NCBI GenBank assembly: GCA_002314675.1
Contig: DCGZ01000142.1
Coordinates: 1 to 57,638 of the forward strand
Source: Fibrobacter sp. UBA1765
Lineage (GTDB): Bacteria > Fibrobacterota > Fibrobacteria > Fibrobacterales > Fibrobacteraceae
Reading direction: 5' to 3'
Length of the DNA stretch: 57,638 nt
Both the position numbers and the translations under genes were made by a program. A model generated the notes under the pieces. The model was not told the origin of the DNA. It saw only the letters and a list, made by a program, of their open reading frames with translations, and ran no database searches. This document shows, piece after piece, positions 48,011 to 56,046 of the stretch. Numbering within the stretch: the stretch's first letter is position 1; the number at the start of each line of letters is the position of its first letter.

Positions 48011-49471
48011 TTAGTACCTGTAGAAGTCCACCTTGTACGGACCTTCAACCTTCACGCCGATGTAATCAGCCTGAGCCTGGGTCAAAGTGGTCAGGTGAAC
48101 GCCCAGCTTTTCCAGGTGGAGGCGTGCAACCTTTTCGTCCAAAATCTTCGGCAAGGTATAGACAACGCCGGTTTCGTACTTGAGGCCAGCCACAGTTGCC
48201 TTGCCGGTAGCATTGAGCCACAGGTCGATCTGGGCGATGGTCTGGTTGGTGAAACTTGCGGACATCACGAAGCTGGGGTGGCCAGTTGCGCAACCCAGGT
48301 TCAAGAGGCGGCCTTCAGCAAGAACGAGAATGCTGTGACCATCGGGGAAAATCCATTCGTCGTACTGGGGCTTGATTTCGTTACGGACAATGCCCGGAAT
48401 CTTCTTCAGGCCAGCCATGTCGATTTCGTTGTCGAAGTGACCGATGTTACCCACGATGGCGCGATGCTTCATCTTGCCCATCTGAGCGGCAGAGATGATG
48501 CCGATGTTACCGGTGGTGGTAACGAAGATGTCGGCGTAGCTAACCACTTCGTCCAGAGTCTTCACTTCGTAGCCTTCCATCACAGCCTGCAGGGCGCAGA
48601 TGGGGTCCACTTCAGTAACGATCACGCGAGCGCCCTGGCCACGAAGGGACTGTGCGCAACCCTTACCAACATCGCCGTAGCCGCAGACCACAGCGATCTT
48701 GCCGGCCATCATCACGTCGGTAGCGCGGTTGATGCCGTCGATGAGGGAGTGGCGGCAGCCGTAGAGGTTGTCGAACTTGGACTTGGTCACGGAATCGTTC
48801 ACGTTGATTGCCGGGAACTTCAGGCGGCCTTCCTTGGCCATCTGGTACAGGCGATGCACGCCGGTAGTGGTTTCTTCGGAAACACCCTTCAGGGCTTCGC
48901 GGGCGCGGGTCCACTGCTTCGGATCCTTCTCGAAAATCTTACGGCAGGTAGCAAGGAATACGCCCCATTCTTCGGAGTCGGTTTCCGGGTTGAATTCAGG
49001 AACCTTGCCGGCTTCTTCGAATTCTGCGCCGCAGGTCACCAGCATGGTAGCGTCGCCACCGTCGTCCACAATCAGGTCTGCAGTCTTGCCGTCGGGCCAG
49101 ACCAGAGCCTTTGCAGTGTTTTCCCAGTATTCTTCAAGAGATTCACCCTTCCAGGCGAAAACAGGAACGCCCTGCGGGTTTTCAACGGTACCCTTCTTGC
49201 CAACGACAACAGCGGCTGCGGCGTGGTCCTGGGTACTGAAGATGTTGCAAGAGACCCAGCGTACATCTGCGCCCAGGTCAACTAGAGTTTCAATGAGGAT
49301 TGCGGTCTGCACGGTCATGTGCAAGGAACCCATGATGCGTGCGCCAGCAAGCGGCTTCTTGCCTTCGTATTCCTTACGGAGAGCCATGAGGCCCGGCATT
49401 TCGGTTTCAGCGAGGTCAAGTTCCTTGCGGCCCCATGCGGCAAGGTTGATGTCTTTAACTTTGTATTCCAT
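48011..49471 (-). CDS. ahcY: Adenosylhomocysteinase (SahH)
   Basis: A 486-residue NAD-dependent enzyme that splits S-adenosylhomocysteine into homocysteine and adenosine, clearing the methylation by-product. Motifs: LTMTVQ-like substrate entry (LHMTVQTAILIETLVDLGA), DDGGDATMLV, VNDSVTKSKFDNLYGCRHSL (catalytic Lys/Asp), GKIAVVCGYGDVGKGCA (NAD loop), VTEVDPICALQAVMEGY, and the C-terminal GPYKVDFYRY. Full-length with all conserved blocks. I start at the ATG at 49471, which has AAGGA upstream; the longer frame to 49501 adds an arginine-rich stretch. Confidence 0.97.
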   Translation of the reverse strand: MEYKVKDINLAAWGRKELDLAETEMPGLMALRKEYEGKKPLAGARIMGSLHMTVQTAILIETLVDLGADVRWVSCNIFSTQDHAAAAVVVGKKGTVENPQGVPVFAWKGESLEEYWENTAKALVWPDGKTADLIVDDGGDATMLVTCGAEFEEAGKVPEFNPETDSEEWGVFLATCRKIFEKDPKQWTRAREALKGVSEETTTGVHRLYQMAKEGRLKFPAINVNDSVTKSKFDNLYGCRHSLIDGINRATDVMMAGKIAVVCGYGDVGKGCAQSLRGQGARVIVTEVDPICALQAVMEGYEVKTLDEVVSYADIFVTTTGNIGIISAAQMGKMKHRAIVGNIGHFDNEIDMAGLKKIPGIVRNEIKPQYDEWIFPDGHSILVLAEGRLLNLGCATGHPSFVMSASFTNQTIAQIDLWLNATGKATVAGLKYETGVVYTLPKILDEKVARLHLEKLGVHLTTLTQAQADYIGVKVEGPYKVDFYRY

Positions 49472-49593
49472 AATTGTCCTTGAATGCGCGAAACGCGCCA
49501 ATAAATTATTTATGCGTAAATATAGTTAAATGCATAAATTGAAACCAGAAGCAAAAGAAAAACCGCGGTGTTTGCCACGGCTTGCCATTAGAA

Positions 49594-49845
49594 CTAAAAA
49601 TCCCACTTGCTAGTCTTTTGTCTATTTAAAGGCTTGTGAGCCTGGCTTGCAGTTCTTCCGGTAGTATATCTGCTTGTAACCCTTTGGGTATTTTTCAAGT
49701 GCAGCTTGAATTCTTGGCTTGGCCTAACCTTACGGTCCGAAAGCTTGTGAATAATCGTATCGGTACCTTCTACCAAGGTGAGTATCAAAAAAATGGCGCC
49801 AATGATACGCAAGGCCAAATCCATTACATGACTAAAATCACCCAT
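49594..49845 (-). CDS. Small single-span membrane protein, hypothetical
   Basis: An 83-residue reading frame with one predicted transmembrane helix (about 9-27, LALRIIGAIFLILTLVEG) and a basic C-terminal tail rich in Lys/Arg/Thr. There is no strong RBS and no recognised family. It sits between divergently positioned sahH and the TrmA-like gene. The coding probability is moderate. Confidence 0.45.
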   Translation of the reverse strand: MGDFSHVMDLALRIIGAIFLILTLVEGTDTIIHKLSDRKVRPSQEFKLHLKNTQRVTSRYTTGRTASQAHKPLNRQKTSKWDF

Positions 49846-49933
49846 AAAATACCCACAACAATTATTTAGGCTATTAATATAATCTTTTTTCGTTCAATAA
49901 TTTACAGAAATTTTTATTCTGTGCATTTTTATT

Positions 49934-49958
49934 AAAAAAAGAGCCCTAAAAAGGGCTC
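49934..49958 (-). terminator. Terminator after the TrmA-like gene
   Basis: GAGCCCT-AAAA-AGGGCTC preceded by seven A residues, which read as a U tract on the minus strand. Confidence 0.8.
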
Positions 49959-49963
49959 AAATT

Positions 49964-51106
49964 CTAGGCACGCTCCAGAAGAATCATGGTTTCAAGGTGA
50001 GCTGTACCCGGGAACAGGTCCAATGGGGCTATGCGCTTGACACGGTAGCCGAATTCTTCCCACTCGTCAAGAGCTCCCGGAATTTCATCTGTGCCGCAAA
50101 AAACATGGATAACGCGTTCCGGGTTGCGTTCCGCTAGAGCTTCTATTACGCCCGGCAAGCACCCCTTGCGAGGCGGGTCAAGCAAAATAACCTCCTTGCC
50201 ATTTTTTTCTGGCAGGGCGGTATGAACAAACCTTTCATCAATCTTGCCTGCGATGAACCTTGCGTTTCGCTTCAAGTGTTTTGCACTTGCCTTTGCGCAT
50301 TCCACAGAAGGGCCTTCCCATTCCGCACCGATCACGTTACGTGCATCCTCGCCTATTCCAAGTCCGAAAAGTCCGTAGCCACAGTACAAGTCCAGGAACT
50401 GGGTACGCTTGTCGAGCGCCGCCATTTCCCTTGCCGTTGCAAGCAGGTTTGGAACCTGGCTTTCGTTAATCTGGCTAAAACCAGTTATTGGGTAGCGTAG
50501 GCTAAAGCCGTCAAGCTTCAATGCAAGTTCGCGCGGTCCATACATTTGCTTAAAGTCAAGGCGATCTGTTGGTCGCGTGGCCTCCAAATAATAGTCGCTG
50601 CGGCTCGGGTCTACGTAAACATGCACAGCGGTAACCTTGTATTTGGATTCCTGTACAAGTTTTGTAATTTGCTTAAGTTTTCGTACAATAGTTGCGTCAA
50701 GGTGGTCAACGTTAAAAACCACGGTGCGGTATTCGTATGTACCGCGAATGATGATCCAGTTCAGGGCGCAACTGAGTGCGTAAAATCCGCCACCGCTAAG
50801 CTTTGTGTGAATAAGCCTATAGATTGCGATATGTTCTTCCGGTTCAAGCAATGAATCGCGTGGGTCAAAGTAGACGCGTCCGTCGCGTGTCGAAAGCCTG
50901 CGCTTGCTTGTTGTACGGTAGCCGCGTTCGCGCGGGCTTGCGATAATGTTTTCCGGAGTGCCCGAAAGCTTGTTTTCGCGCCAGAACATGCGAATGGCTT
51001 CATTCTTGATTTGCAATTCTTCAGAATAGCTTAGCGTTGCAAGTGGCTCCGCATCGGCACCTGCTTCAAATGGTACAAAATGGCGAATAGCGTCAGAAAA
51101 GTACAT
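49964..51106 (-). CDS. TrmA/RlmD-type RNA m5U methyltransferase family protein
   Basis: A 380-residue SAM-dependent methyltransferase. The Rossmann core carries FSQINESQ, FLDLYCGYGLFGLG (SAM loop), LLDPPRKGCLPGV and HVFCGTDEIPGAL, with the catalytic cysteine at Cys in HVFCG (the usual 'VSCNP' position). The C-terminal PLDLFPGTAHLETMILLER is the hallmark end of the family. The N-terminal TRAM domain is lacking, so it resembles the shorter RlmC or TrmA form. It adds a 5-methyl group to uridine in tRNA or rRNA; which RNA cannot be told. It is transcribed alone. Confidence 0.88.
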   Translation of the reverse strand: MYFSDAIRHFVPFEAGADAEPLATLSYSEELQIKNEAIRMFWRENKLSGTPENIIASPRERGYRTTSKRRLSTRDGRVYFDPRDSLLEPEEHIAIYRLIHTKLSGGGFYALSCALNWIIIRGTYEYRTVVFNVDHLDATIVRKLKQITKLVQESKYKVTAVHVYVDPSRSDYYLEATRPTDRLDFKQMYGPRELALKLDGFSLRYPITGFSQINESQVPNLLATAREMAALDKRTQFLDLYCGYGLFGLGIGEDARNVIGAEWEGPSVECAKASAKHLKRNARFIAGKIDERFVHTALPEKNGKEVILLDPPRKGCLPGVIEALAERNPERVIHVFCGTDEIPGALDEWEEFGYRVKRIAPLDLFPGTAHLETMILLERA

Positions 51107-51453
51107 AGGTGATTTACTGTTGAAAATTTGATTTTTGCAAAATGTAGTTAATTGCCGGTGTGAATTTTGGAATTTGCTGAGTAGAGGCTATGACTTTGCC
51201 TAGTGTTTTCTTGTGAATTACGGTCTAGAAATTCAGTTTTTGTTTTTTAGGCCGTAATAAAAAGCATGAATTTGTGGATTTTACAGTCTAAAAATGCTTT
51301 TTTGCCAAAATAGACCGTAGCAAACCCCTTAAACTTGAGGCATATTGCGTTTTTTCAGTAAAATTTACGGTCTAAAATGCGGTAAATTCTCTTATGGACC
51401 GTAAAAGTGTATTAGGGCATATTCAATTACCGTATATTGGCACGTACAAAAAC
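51107..51453. other. Gap with three dyad elements upstream of the TrmA-like gene
   Basis: No gene. It contains three copies of a 38-bp unit with arms TACGGTCTA and TAGACCGTA (see 51219-51403). Otherwise AT-rich. It separates the TrmA-like gene (minus) from the tRNA-Gly terminator. Confidence 0.6.
51219..51403. repeat. Three dyads, TACGGTCTA-N20-TAGACCGTA
   Basis: Arms at 51219/51248, 51282/51311 and 51366/51395: TACGGTCTA/TAGGCCGTA, TACAGTCTA/TAGACCGTA and TACGGTCTA/TGGACCGTA. Each pair starts exactly 29 bp apart with a 20-bp spacer. Units 2 and 3 also share AAAATGC after the left arm. Pair-to-pair spacings differ (34 and 55 bp between neighbouring arms), so the pair is the unit. Could be operator sites or hairpins. 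Confidence 0.75.
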
Positions 51454-51486
51454 AAAAACCCGTTCAGTTATCCTGAACGGGTTTTT
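51454..51486. terminator. Terminator after tRNA-Gly
   Basis: AAAAACCCGTTCAG-TTATC-CTGAACGGGTTTTT, a bidirectional hairpin directly downstream of the minus-strand tRNA. Confidence 0.85.
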
Positions 51487-51488
51487 CG

Positions 51489-51560
51489 AGCGGCGGACCG
51501 GGATCGAACCGGCAACCATTAGCTTGGAAGGCTAAGGCTCTACCATTGAGCTACCGCCGC
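51489..51560 (-). tRNA. tRNA-Gly (anticodon UCC)
   Basis: Minus-strand cloverleaf: acceptor GCGGCGG/CCGCCGC, D stem GCTC/GAGC with AATGGTA loop, anticodon stem TTAGC/GCTAA around CTTCCAA (anticodon TCC), T arm GCCGG-TTCGATC-CCGGT, discriminator U. No encoded CCA. Confidence 0.95.
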
Positions 51561-51801
51561 TAACGCGCACAATTATACAAAAATATTTCAAAAATAAAAG
51601 GGGAACTGGCAAAAAAGCCGTCGGTGTAAAGTCAAAATGCCCAAAAAATCTGGCAAAATAAAGTTAATTTATATAAAATGATTGCTTTTTTATAAAAATT
51701 TGACATGTTTTTGGTATGGACAATGCCCACTTTTTGTTGTCAAATGTTAAAAACCTTATTAAATTTAGCGCAGAATTTTAAAATTCCTTCAAGAGGTATA
51801 C

Positions 51802-52449
51802 TTGCTACAACCAAATAACTACCGTCAACGCCCGACTGGCGGACGCCAGGGCGACGGCACGCGCATTAACGAAGAAATCCGCATTTCTCCGATCCGACTG
51901 GTGAAGGCAGATGGCGAATCTGTTATCATCGAAACGGCTAAGGCTCTCCAGATGGCTAAGGACGATGGCCTCGACCTTGTCGAAGTTTCTCCTAACGCAA
52001 AGCCGCCTGTATGCCGCATCATGGATTATGGCAAGTATCGCTTCGAACAGACAAAGAAGGCTAAGCAGGCAAAGGCCAAGCAGCATGTCATGAAGCAGAA
52101 GGAAATCAAGCTCCGTCCCAAAACAGCCCAGAACGACTACAACTATCGTATTGAAGCTGCAAAGGAATTCCTTAAAGAAGGGAACAAGGTACGCTTGTTG
52201 ATGCAATTCCGTGGTCGCGAAATCGCGCACATGGATTATGGTCGCCGTCTTATGGACCAGGCCAAAATCGACCTGTCCGAATTCGGCGAAATCGATATGG
52301 ATGCAAAGATGGAAGGCAACACAATGCTCTCTATCTTCAGTCCTAAGAAGGGTGTCGTCGCAGCAGCCAAGGCTGAAAAGTCCAAGGCCGCAGAAGCCGA
52401 CAAGGCACCGAAGCCCGTAACCGAGCCCATGGCAGCAGGTGAGGCTTAA
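51802..52449 (+). CDS. infC: Translation initiation factor IF-3
   Basis: A 215-residue IF-3 that keeps ribosomal subunits apart and proofreads initiator tRNA. N-domain: TRINEEIRISPIRLVKADGES; linker with KQAKAKQ; C-domain: KEIKLRPKTAQNDYNYRIEAAKEFL, VRLLMQFRGREIAHMDYGRRL. An Ala/Lys-rich tail (about 187-215) extends beyond the usual 180 residues. The start is TTG at 51802 with AGAGG nine bases upstream. IF-3 genes commonly use rare start codons for autoregulation. First of the infC-rpmI-rplT operon. Confidence 0.95.
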   Translation: MLQPNNYRQRPTGGRQGDGTRINEEIRISPIRLVKADGESVIIETAKALQMAKDDGLDLVEVSPNAKPPVCRIMDYGKYRFEQTKKAKQAKAKQHVMKQKEIKLRPKTAQNDYNYRIEAAKEFLKEGNKVRLLMQFRGREIAHMDYGRRLMDQAKIDLSEFGEIDMDAKMEGNTMLSIFSPKKGVVAAAKAEKSKAAEADKAPKPVTEPMAAGEA

Positions 52450-52473
52450 CTTAATAACCTAAAGAGGTACAAA

Positions 52474-52671
52474 ATGCCAAAGATGAAAACTCATAGCGGT
52501 TCCAAGAAGCGCTTCCGCGTGACTGGCTCTGGCCACGTCAAGTACAAGCACGCTGGTCTCCGCCACATTCTTACCAAGATGACCACTAAGCGTAAGCGTG
52601 CCCTCCGTAAGGGTGGCCTCGTAAAGAAGGTCGATATGTACCACGTCAAGCGTTTGCTTGTTTTGGCTTAA
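52474..52671 (+). CDS. rpmI: 50S ribosomal protein L35
   Basis: 65 residues, basic, MPKMKTHSGSKKRFRVTGSG... with the typical C-terminal basic end. Located 24 bp after infC with a GAGG ribosome binding site, and 15 bp before rplT, the standard order. Confidence 0.97.
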   Translation: MPKMKTHSGSKKRFRVTGSGHVKYKHAGLRHILTKMTTKRKRALRKGGLVKKVDMYHVKRLLVLA

Positions 52672-52686
52672 TCAAGGAGTGTAAGA

Positions 52687-53034
52687 ATGCCACGCGCAAA
52701 GACTAGAGTTCCTTCCCGTGAACGTCGCAAAAATATTCTCAAGGCAGCCAAGGGTTTCTATGGCCGTCGCAAGTCCAACATCCGTCTTGCTATTGACGCT
52801 GTAGCCCATGCTGGCCAGTATGCCTATGCACACCGCCGCGATAAGAAGGGTGACTTCCGCTCCTTGTGGATCACTCGCTTGAACGCAGCAGTTCGTGAAT
52901 TCGGCATCAACTATAGCCAGTTCATCAACCTTCTTAACAAGGCAGATCTCAAGCTCAACCGTAAGGTTCTTGCTGATCTCGCTGTTAATGACCCAGCAGC
53001 ATTTGCTGCAATCGTTAACAAGGTTAAGGGTTAA
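52687..53034 (+). CDS. rplT: 50S ribosomal protein L20
   Basis: 115 residues: MPRAKTRVPSRERRKNILKA, KGFYGRRKSNIRLAIDAV and FINLLNKADLKLNRKVLADLA are standard L20 sequence. It binds 23S rRNA during assembly, and in many bacteria it represses this operon through an mRNA pseudoknot; no such element was identified here. A GGAGTG ribosome binding site precedes the ATG. Confidence 0.97.
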   Translation: MPRAKTRVPSRERRKNILKAAKGFYGRRKSNIRLAIDAVAHAGQYAYAHRRDKKGDFRSLWITRLNAAVREFGINYSQFINLLNKADLKLNRKVLADLAVNDPAAFAAIVNKVKG

Positions 53035-53089
53035 TTCAAGTGCGCGCGCAAGCGCGCATGAATTGCTTTGGCTTTGAGAAATGAGCTTA

Positions 53090-53124
53090 CAACGCCCGGT
53101 CGTAAGACTGGGCGTTGCTTTTTT
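53090..53124. terminator. Terminator of the infC operon
   Basis: CAACGCCCGGTC-GTAA-GACTGGGCGTTG followed by CTTTTTT, shared with the convergent MBL gene. Confidence 0.85.
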
Positions 53125-54220
53125 ATTCCAAATAAAGAACTTCGCCCATTTGTGGCATCAGCACCTGCTTTCCAGATTCTTCAGCTGCACGCTTAGCATT
53201 TTCAAGTGGTTCCGTGTAGCTATGCTTAGAAAGGCAGAATCTGGAATGGTGTACTGTCAGGTAACGATTTGCATTAAGTTCCTGCATTTCTTTTCCAAGA
53301 TATTCTGGCATCGTATGTATCTGCGACCATTGCTCGTTATATTGGCCGTTTTCAAGAATTGCAAGGTCAATGTTCTTGAACATGCTACCAATGCGTGCAA
53401 AGTGCGGGCCGTAGCCGGTGTCGCCTCCGATCCAGATTGTTCTCTTTGGGGTTTGAACAAGGTATGAAGCCCACAGGGTTCTATTCTGTCTTAAGTCGCG
53501 TCCAGAAAAATGCCTTGCCGGTGTCGCCGTTACTTCAAAGCCTGCATCATCAAGTTTCGAATTTTCCCACCAGTCCAGTTCAACGAGTTTTTCTTTTTTG
53601 TAGCCCCAGTATTCAAAGTGTTCGCCAACGCCAAGGCCCAAAATCACATGTTTTACCTTTGGCTCAAGTTCTTTTACAGCTTCGTAATCCAAATGGTCCC
53701 AGTGGTCGTGGCTAATTACCAGGTAGTCAATTTCAGGAAAGTCCTTTGGCTTGTAAACGTCTGTGCCCTTGAACATCTTGTTTACAAAGCTGACCGGTGA
53801 CCCTGAATAGAGAATCGGGTCTATCAAAAATTTTTTCCCAGACAAGTTGATAATGTAGCTAGAGTGTCCAAACCATACAAGCCAATCCCTGTCCTCTGGC
53901 AATGCCTTTAGGTCTGTACGAATTACGGTCATTGCCGTGTCCGGTATTTTTTGTACCTTGCTTCCGTCCCCGAATATAAAGTCCTTCCAGGTGGAGAATG
54001 TGCTTTTTTCTCCTGTCATTAAAATTGTCGGTACTTCATTGACAAAAGTTTTTCCGTCAAAGTTTGGAGATTTTTTTATGCGCTCAAGCCGTTCGCCTCT
54101 TGGCAAGCGGCCGAAACTTTCCTGGCTTAAAAACATAATGCCTATATCTCCTAACGCAAAAAGAATGGAAAGTGTTATTGCAATAATCATAATCTTTTTC
54201 TTGCAAGAAAAATTAGCCAC
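53123..54220 (-). CDS. MBL-fold hydrolase (NAPE-PLD/UlaG-like)
   Basis: A 365-residue protein with an N-terminal membrane anchor (about 10-30). The metallo-beta-lactamase core shows WLVWFGHSSYIINLSGKKFL, VISHDHWDHLDYE (HxHxDH metal site), WIGGDTGYGPHFA and YLTVHHSRF. The ASYL block and WWENS are characteristic of the NAPE-PLD/RomA group of membrane-associated phosphodiesterases or lactonases. Substrate is unknown. Its start overlaps the pepT end by 8 bp, so the two are cotranscribed. Confidence 0.85.
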   Translation of the reverse strand: MANFSCKKKIMIIAITLSILFALGDIGIMFLSQESFGRLPRGERLERIKKSPNFDGKTFVNEVPTILMTGEKSTFSTWKDFIFGDGSKVQKIPDTAMTVIRTDLKALPEDRDWLVWFGHSSYIINLSGKKFLIDPILYSGSPVSFVNKMFKGTDVYKPKDFPEIDYLVISHDHWDHLDYEAVKELEPKVKHVILGLGVGEHFEYWGYKKEKLVELDWWENSKLDDAGFEVTATPARHFSGRDLRQNRTLWASYLVQTPKRTIWIGGDTGYGPHFARIGSMFKNIDLAILENGQYNEQWSQIHTMPEYLGKEMQELNANRYLTVHHSRFCLSKHSYTEPLENAKRAAEESGKQVLMPQMGEVLYLE

Positions 54221-55454
54221 AAGCGATGTTCTTGATAATTTTTACAACGGTTTCCATACCTTCAATTGTTACATGTTCAAACGGCCCGTGATAACCGTAG
54301 CCACCTGTGCCAAGGTTCGGGCAAGGCAGTCCCATAAAGCTGAGCTTTGAGCCGTCCGTTCCGCCACGTACCGGATCGCTCACAACTTCGGTTCCTGTAG
54401 CACGGATAGCCCTTCTTGCTCGTTCAAGAATTTCTGGATATTGTTCAACAATTTCAAGCATGTTACTGTATGAATGCTTCAATTCAAGCTCTACAGTTCC
54501 TTCGCCATATTTTGCATTGAATTCCGAAGCGACCTTGTGTAAAAATTCCTGACGTTTTTCAAATATCTTTTTGTCGTGGTCGCGAACAATGTAGCTGAGT
54601 GTTGCCGCATCTACATCGCCTTGCATATCGGTAAGGTGGTAAAAGCCTTCACGCATTTCGGTAGTTGCTGGAGTTTCATCTGCAGGCAGAACCATTGCAA
54701 TTTCTGCGGCAATGAGGCTTGCATTTTTCATAATGCCCTTTGCTTCACCCGGGTGAACGCTCTTGCCGTGAATGGTGAACTTTGCGCTTGCCGCATTGAA
54801 GTTTTCGAAAGCAAGGTCCCCTTCATAACCGCCATCTACGGTATATGCATATTTTGCCTTAAAGTAGTCTAAATCAAACTTGTCCGCTCCACGGCCAATT
54901 TCTTCATCCGGAGTAAAGGCAACCCAAATATCCCTGTGACCATAAAGATTTTCATAGCCGCGGCTTTCGGCATGTCGGTCGGCTTCGGCAATTTCTTCTA
55001 TTGCAGTTACAATTTCTGCAATGCCAGCCTTATCATCAGCACCTAAAAGAGTTGTGCCATCCGTCGTAATTAATGTACGGCCCTTAAGTGAAACAAGCGT
55101 CGGAAAATCCTTTGTAGAAAGGACTGCTCCTGAACCCTTTAACACAACATCGCTTCCGTCATAATTTTTAATGATTTGCAGTTTAGGGTTTACTCCCGAA
55201 AAATCAGGTGAAGTATCCATGTGGCTTATAAAACCGATTGGTGTTTCGTTTTCGTGCCCCGGCGTTGCTGGGAGCAAGCCGTATACATAGCAGTGCTCAT
55301 CGATTTTTACTTGTTCAAGTCCAATATTTTCAAGTTCTTCGGCAATATACTTGCCAAGTTCGAATTGCTGCTTTGTACTTGGGCAGCATTCGTTATTTTC
55401 ATCGGAGGTGGTCGTAAAACTTACGTACTTTAAAAAGCGATCTTCGACTTTCAT
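54213..55454 (-). CDS. pepT: Peptidase T (tripeptide aminopeptidase)
   Basis: A 413-residue M20B zinc aminopeptidase releasing N-terminal residues from tripeptides. Zinc ligands: GFISHMDTSPDFSG (His and Asp), GTTLLGADDKAGIAEI (Asp), and FTPDEEIGRGADKFD (catalytic Glu, then Glu ligand). The dimerisation domain contains GKSVHPGEAKG. RBS GAGTT lies before the ATG at 55454, and the next gene upstream is divergent. Confidence 0.95.
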   Translation of the reverse strand: MKVEDRFLKYVSFTTTSDENNECCPSTKQQFELGKYIAEELENIGLEQVKIDEHCYVYGLLPATPGHENETPIGFISHMDTSPDFSGVNPKLQIIKNYDGSDVVLKGSGAVLSTKDFPTLVSLKGRTLITTDGTTLLGADDKAGIAEIVTAIEEIAEADRHAESRGYENLYGHRDIWVAFTPDEEIGRGADKFDLDYFKAKYAYTVDGGYEGDLAFENFNAASAKFTIHGKSVHPGEAKGIMKNASLIAAEIAMVLPADETPATTEMREGFYHLTDMQGDVDAATLSYIVRDHDKKIFEKRQEFLHKVASEFNAKYGEGTVELELKHSYSNMLEIVEQYPEILERARRAIRATGTEVVSDPVRGGTDGSKLSFMGLPCPNLGTGGYGYHGPFEHVTIEGMETVVKIIKNIACG

Positions 55455-55587
55455 TTATAACTCTCTTTGTTTTGCATTTTTCAAAATAAAAAACTTTAAA
55501 GCACAAAATCAAATCTATTGAATATAATCCCTGCATTTATCAATTATAATTCATAAAAGCGGGCGAAATTATTTTACTTTTCCTTGC

Positions 55588-56046
55588 ATGTTACAAAAAA
55601 GTTCAAAACGAAAAAAGAAGCGCGCTCCGCTTTCTCGTTCGCAAATGATGCAGGCTGTGCATTCAAAAAATACAAAGCCCGAGGTTATTGTACGTCGTGA
55701 ACTTTTTAAGCGTGGTTTCCGTTATCGCCTTTATCGTAAAGATTTACCCGGTACGCCAGATCTCTTCATCTTAAAATACAATGTCATTGTTTTTATCAAT
55801 GGTTGCTTTTGGCACCAGCATGGTTGTAAACTCACTACGCGTCCAAAGAGTAATAAAACGTTTTGGAATCACAAGTTCGATAGCAACATCGCACGCGATA
55901 TCAAAACATTGCACAGTCTAAATCTGCTTGGCTACCGTGTCGCTATTGTCTGGGAATGTTCCCTGAATGCTGCAGGTTCCGTATCGCAAGTCTTAGAACG
56001 TCTTGCAGACTTTATTGCAAGCGACGAAGAACAAATAGAAATCTAG
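55588..56046 (+). CDS. vsr: Very short patch repair endonuclease Vsr
   Basis: A 152-residue endonuclease of the Vsr family, which nicks DNA at T:G mismatches produced by cytosine deamination. Motifs: HSKNTKPEVIVRRELFKRGF, GTPDLFILKYNVIVFINGCFWHQHGC (catalytic Asp58 and the zinc-binding Cys/His set) and VAIVWECSL. Vsr normally accompanies a C5-cytosine methyltransferase (Dcm), but none is seen here. Divergent from pepT, convergent and overlapping by 4 bp with nhaC. Confidence 0.93.
   Translation: MLQKSSKRKKKRAPLSRSQMMQAVHSKNTKPEVIVRRELFKRGFRYRLYRKDLPGTPDLFILKYNVIVFINGCFWHQHGCKLTTRPKSNKTFWNHKFDSNIARDIKTLHSLNLLGYRVAIVWECSLNAAGSVSQVLERLADFIASDEEQIEI

Noticed and set aside
48095..49285. A 396-residue plus-strand reading frame opposite sahH
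   Set aside because: It arises from codon bias of the highly conserved minus-strand sahH; it has no motif and sahH is complete.
49472..49593. SAH or SAM riboswitch upstream of sahH
   Set aside because: Only about 30-120 bp of leader is available and no conserved riboswitch core or pairing was found.
51219..51403. CRISPR array
   Set aside because: Arms alternate in orientation and the spacers are short and AT-rich; no cas gene is in the window.
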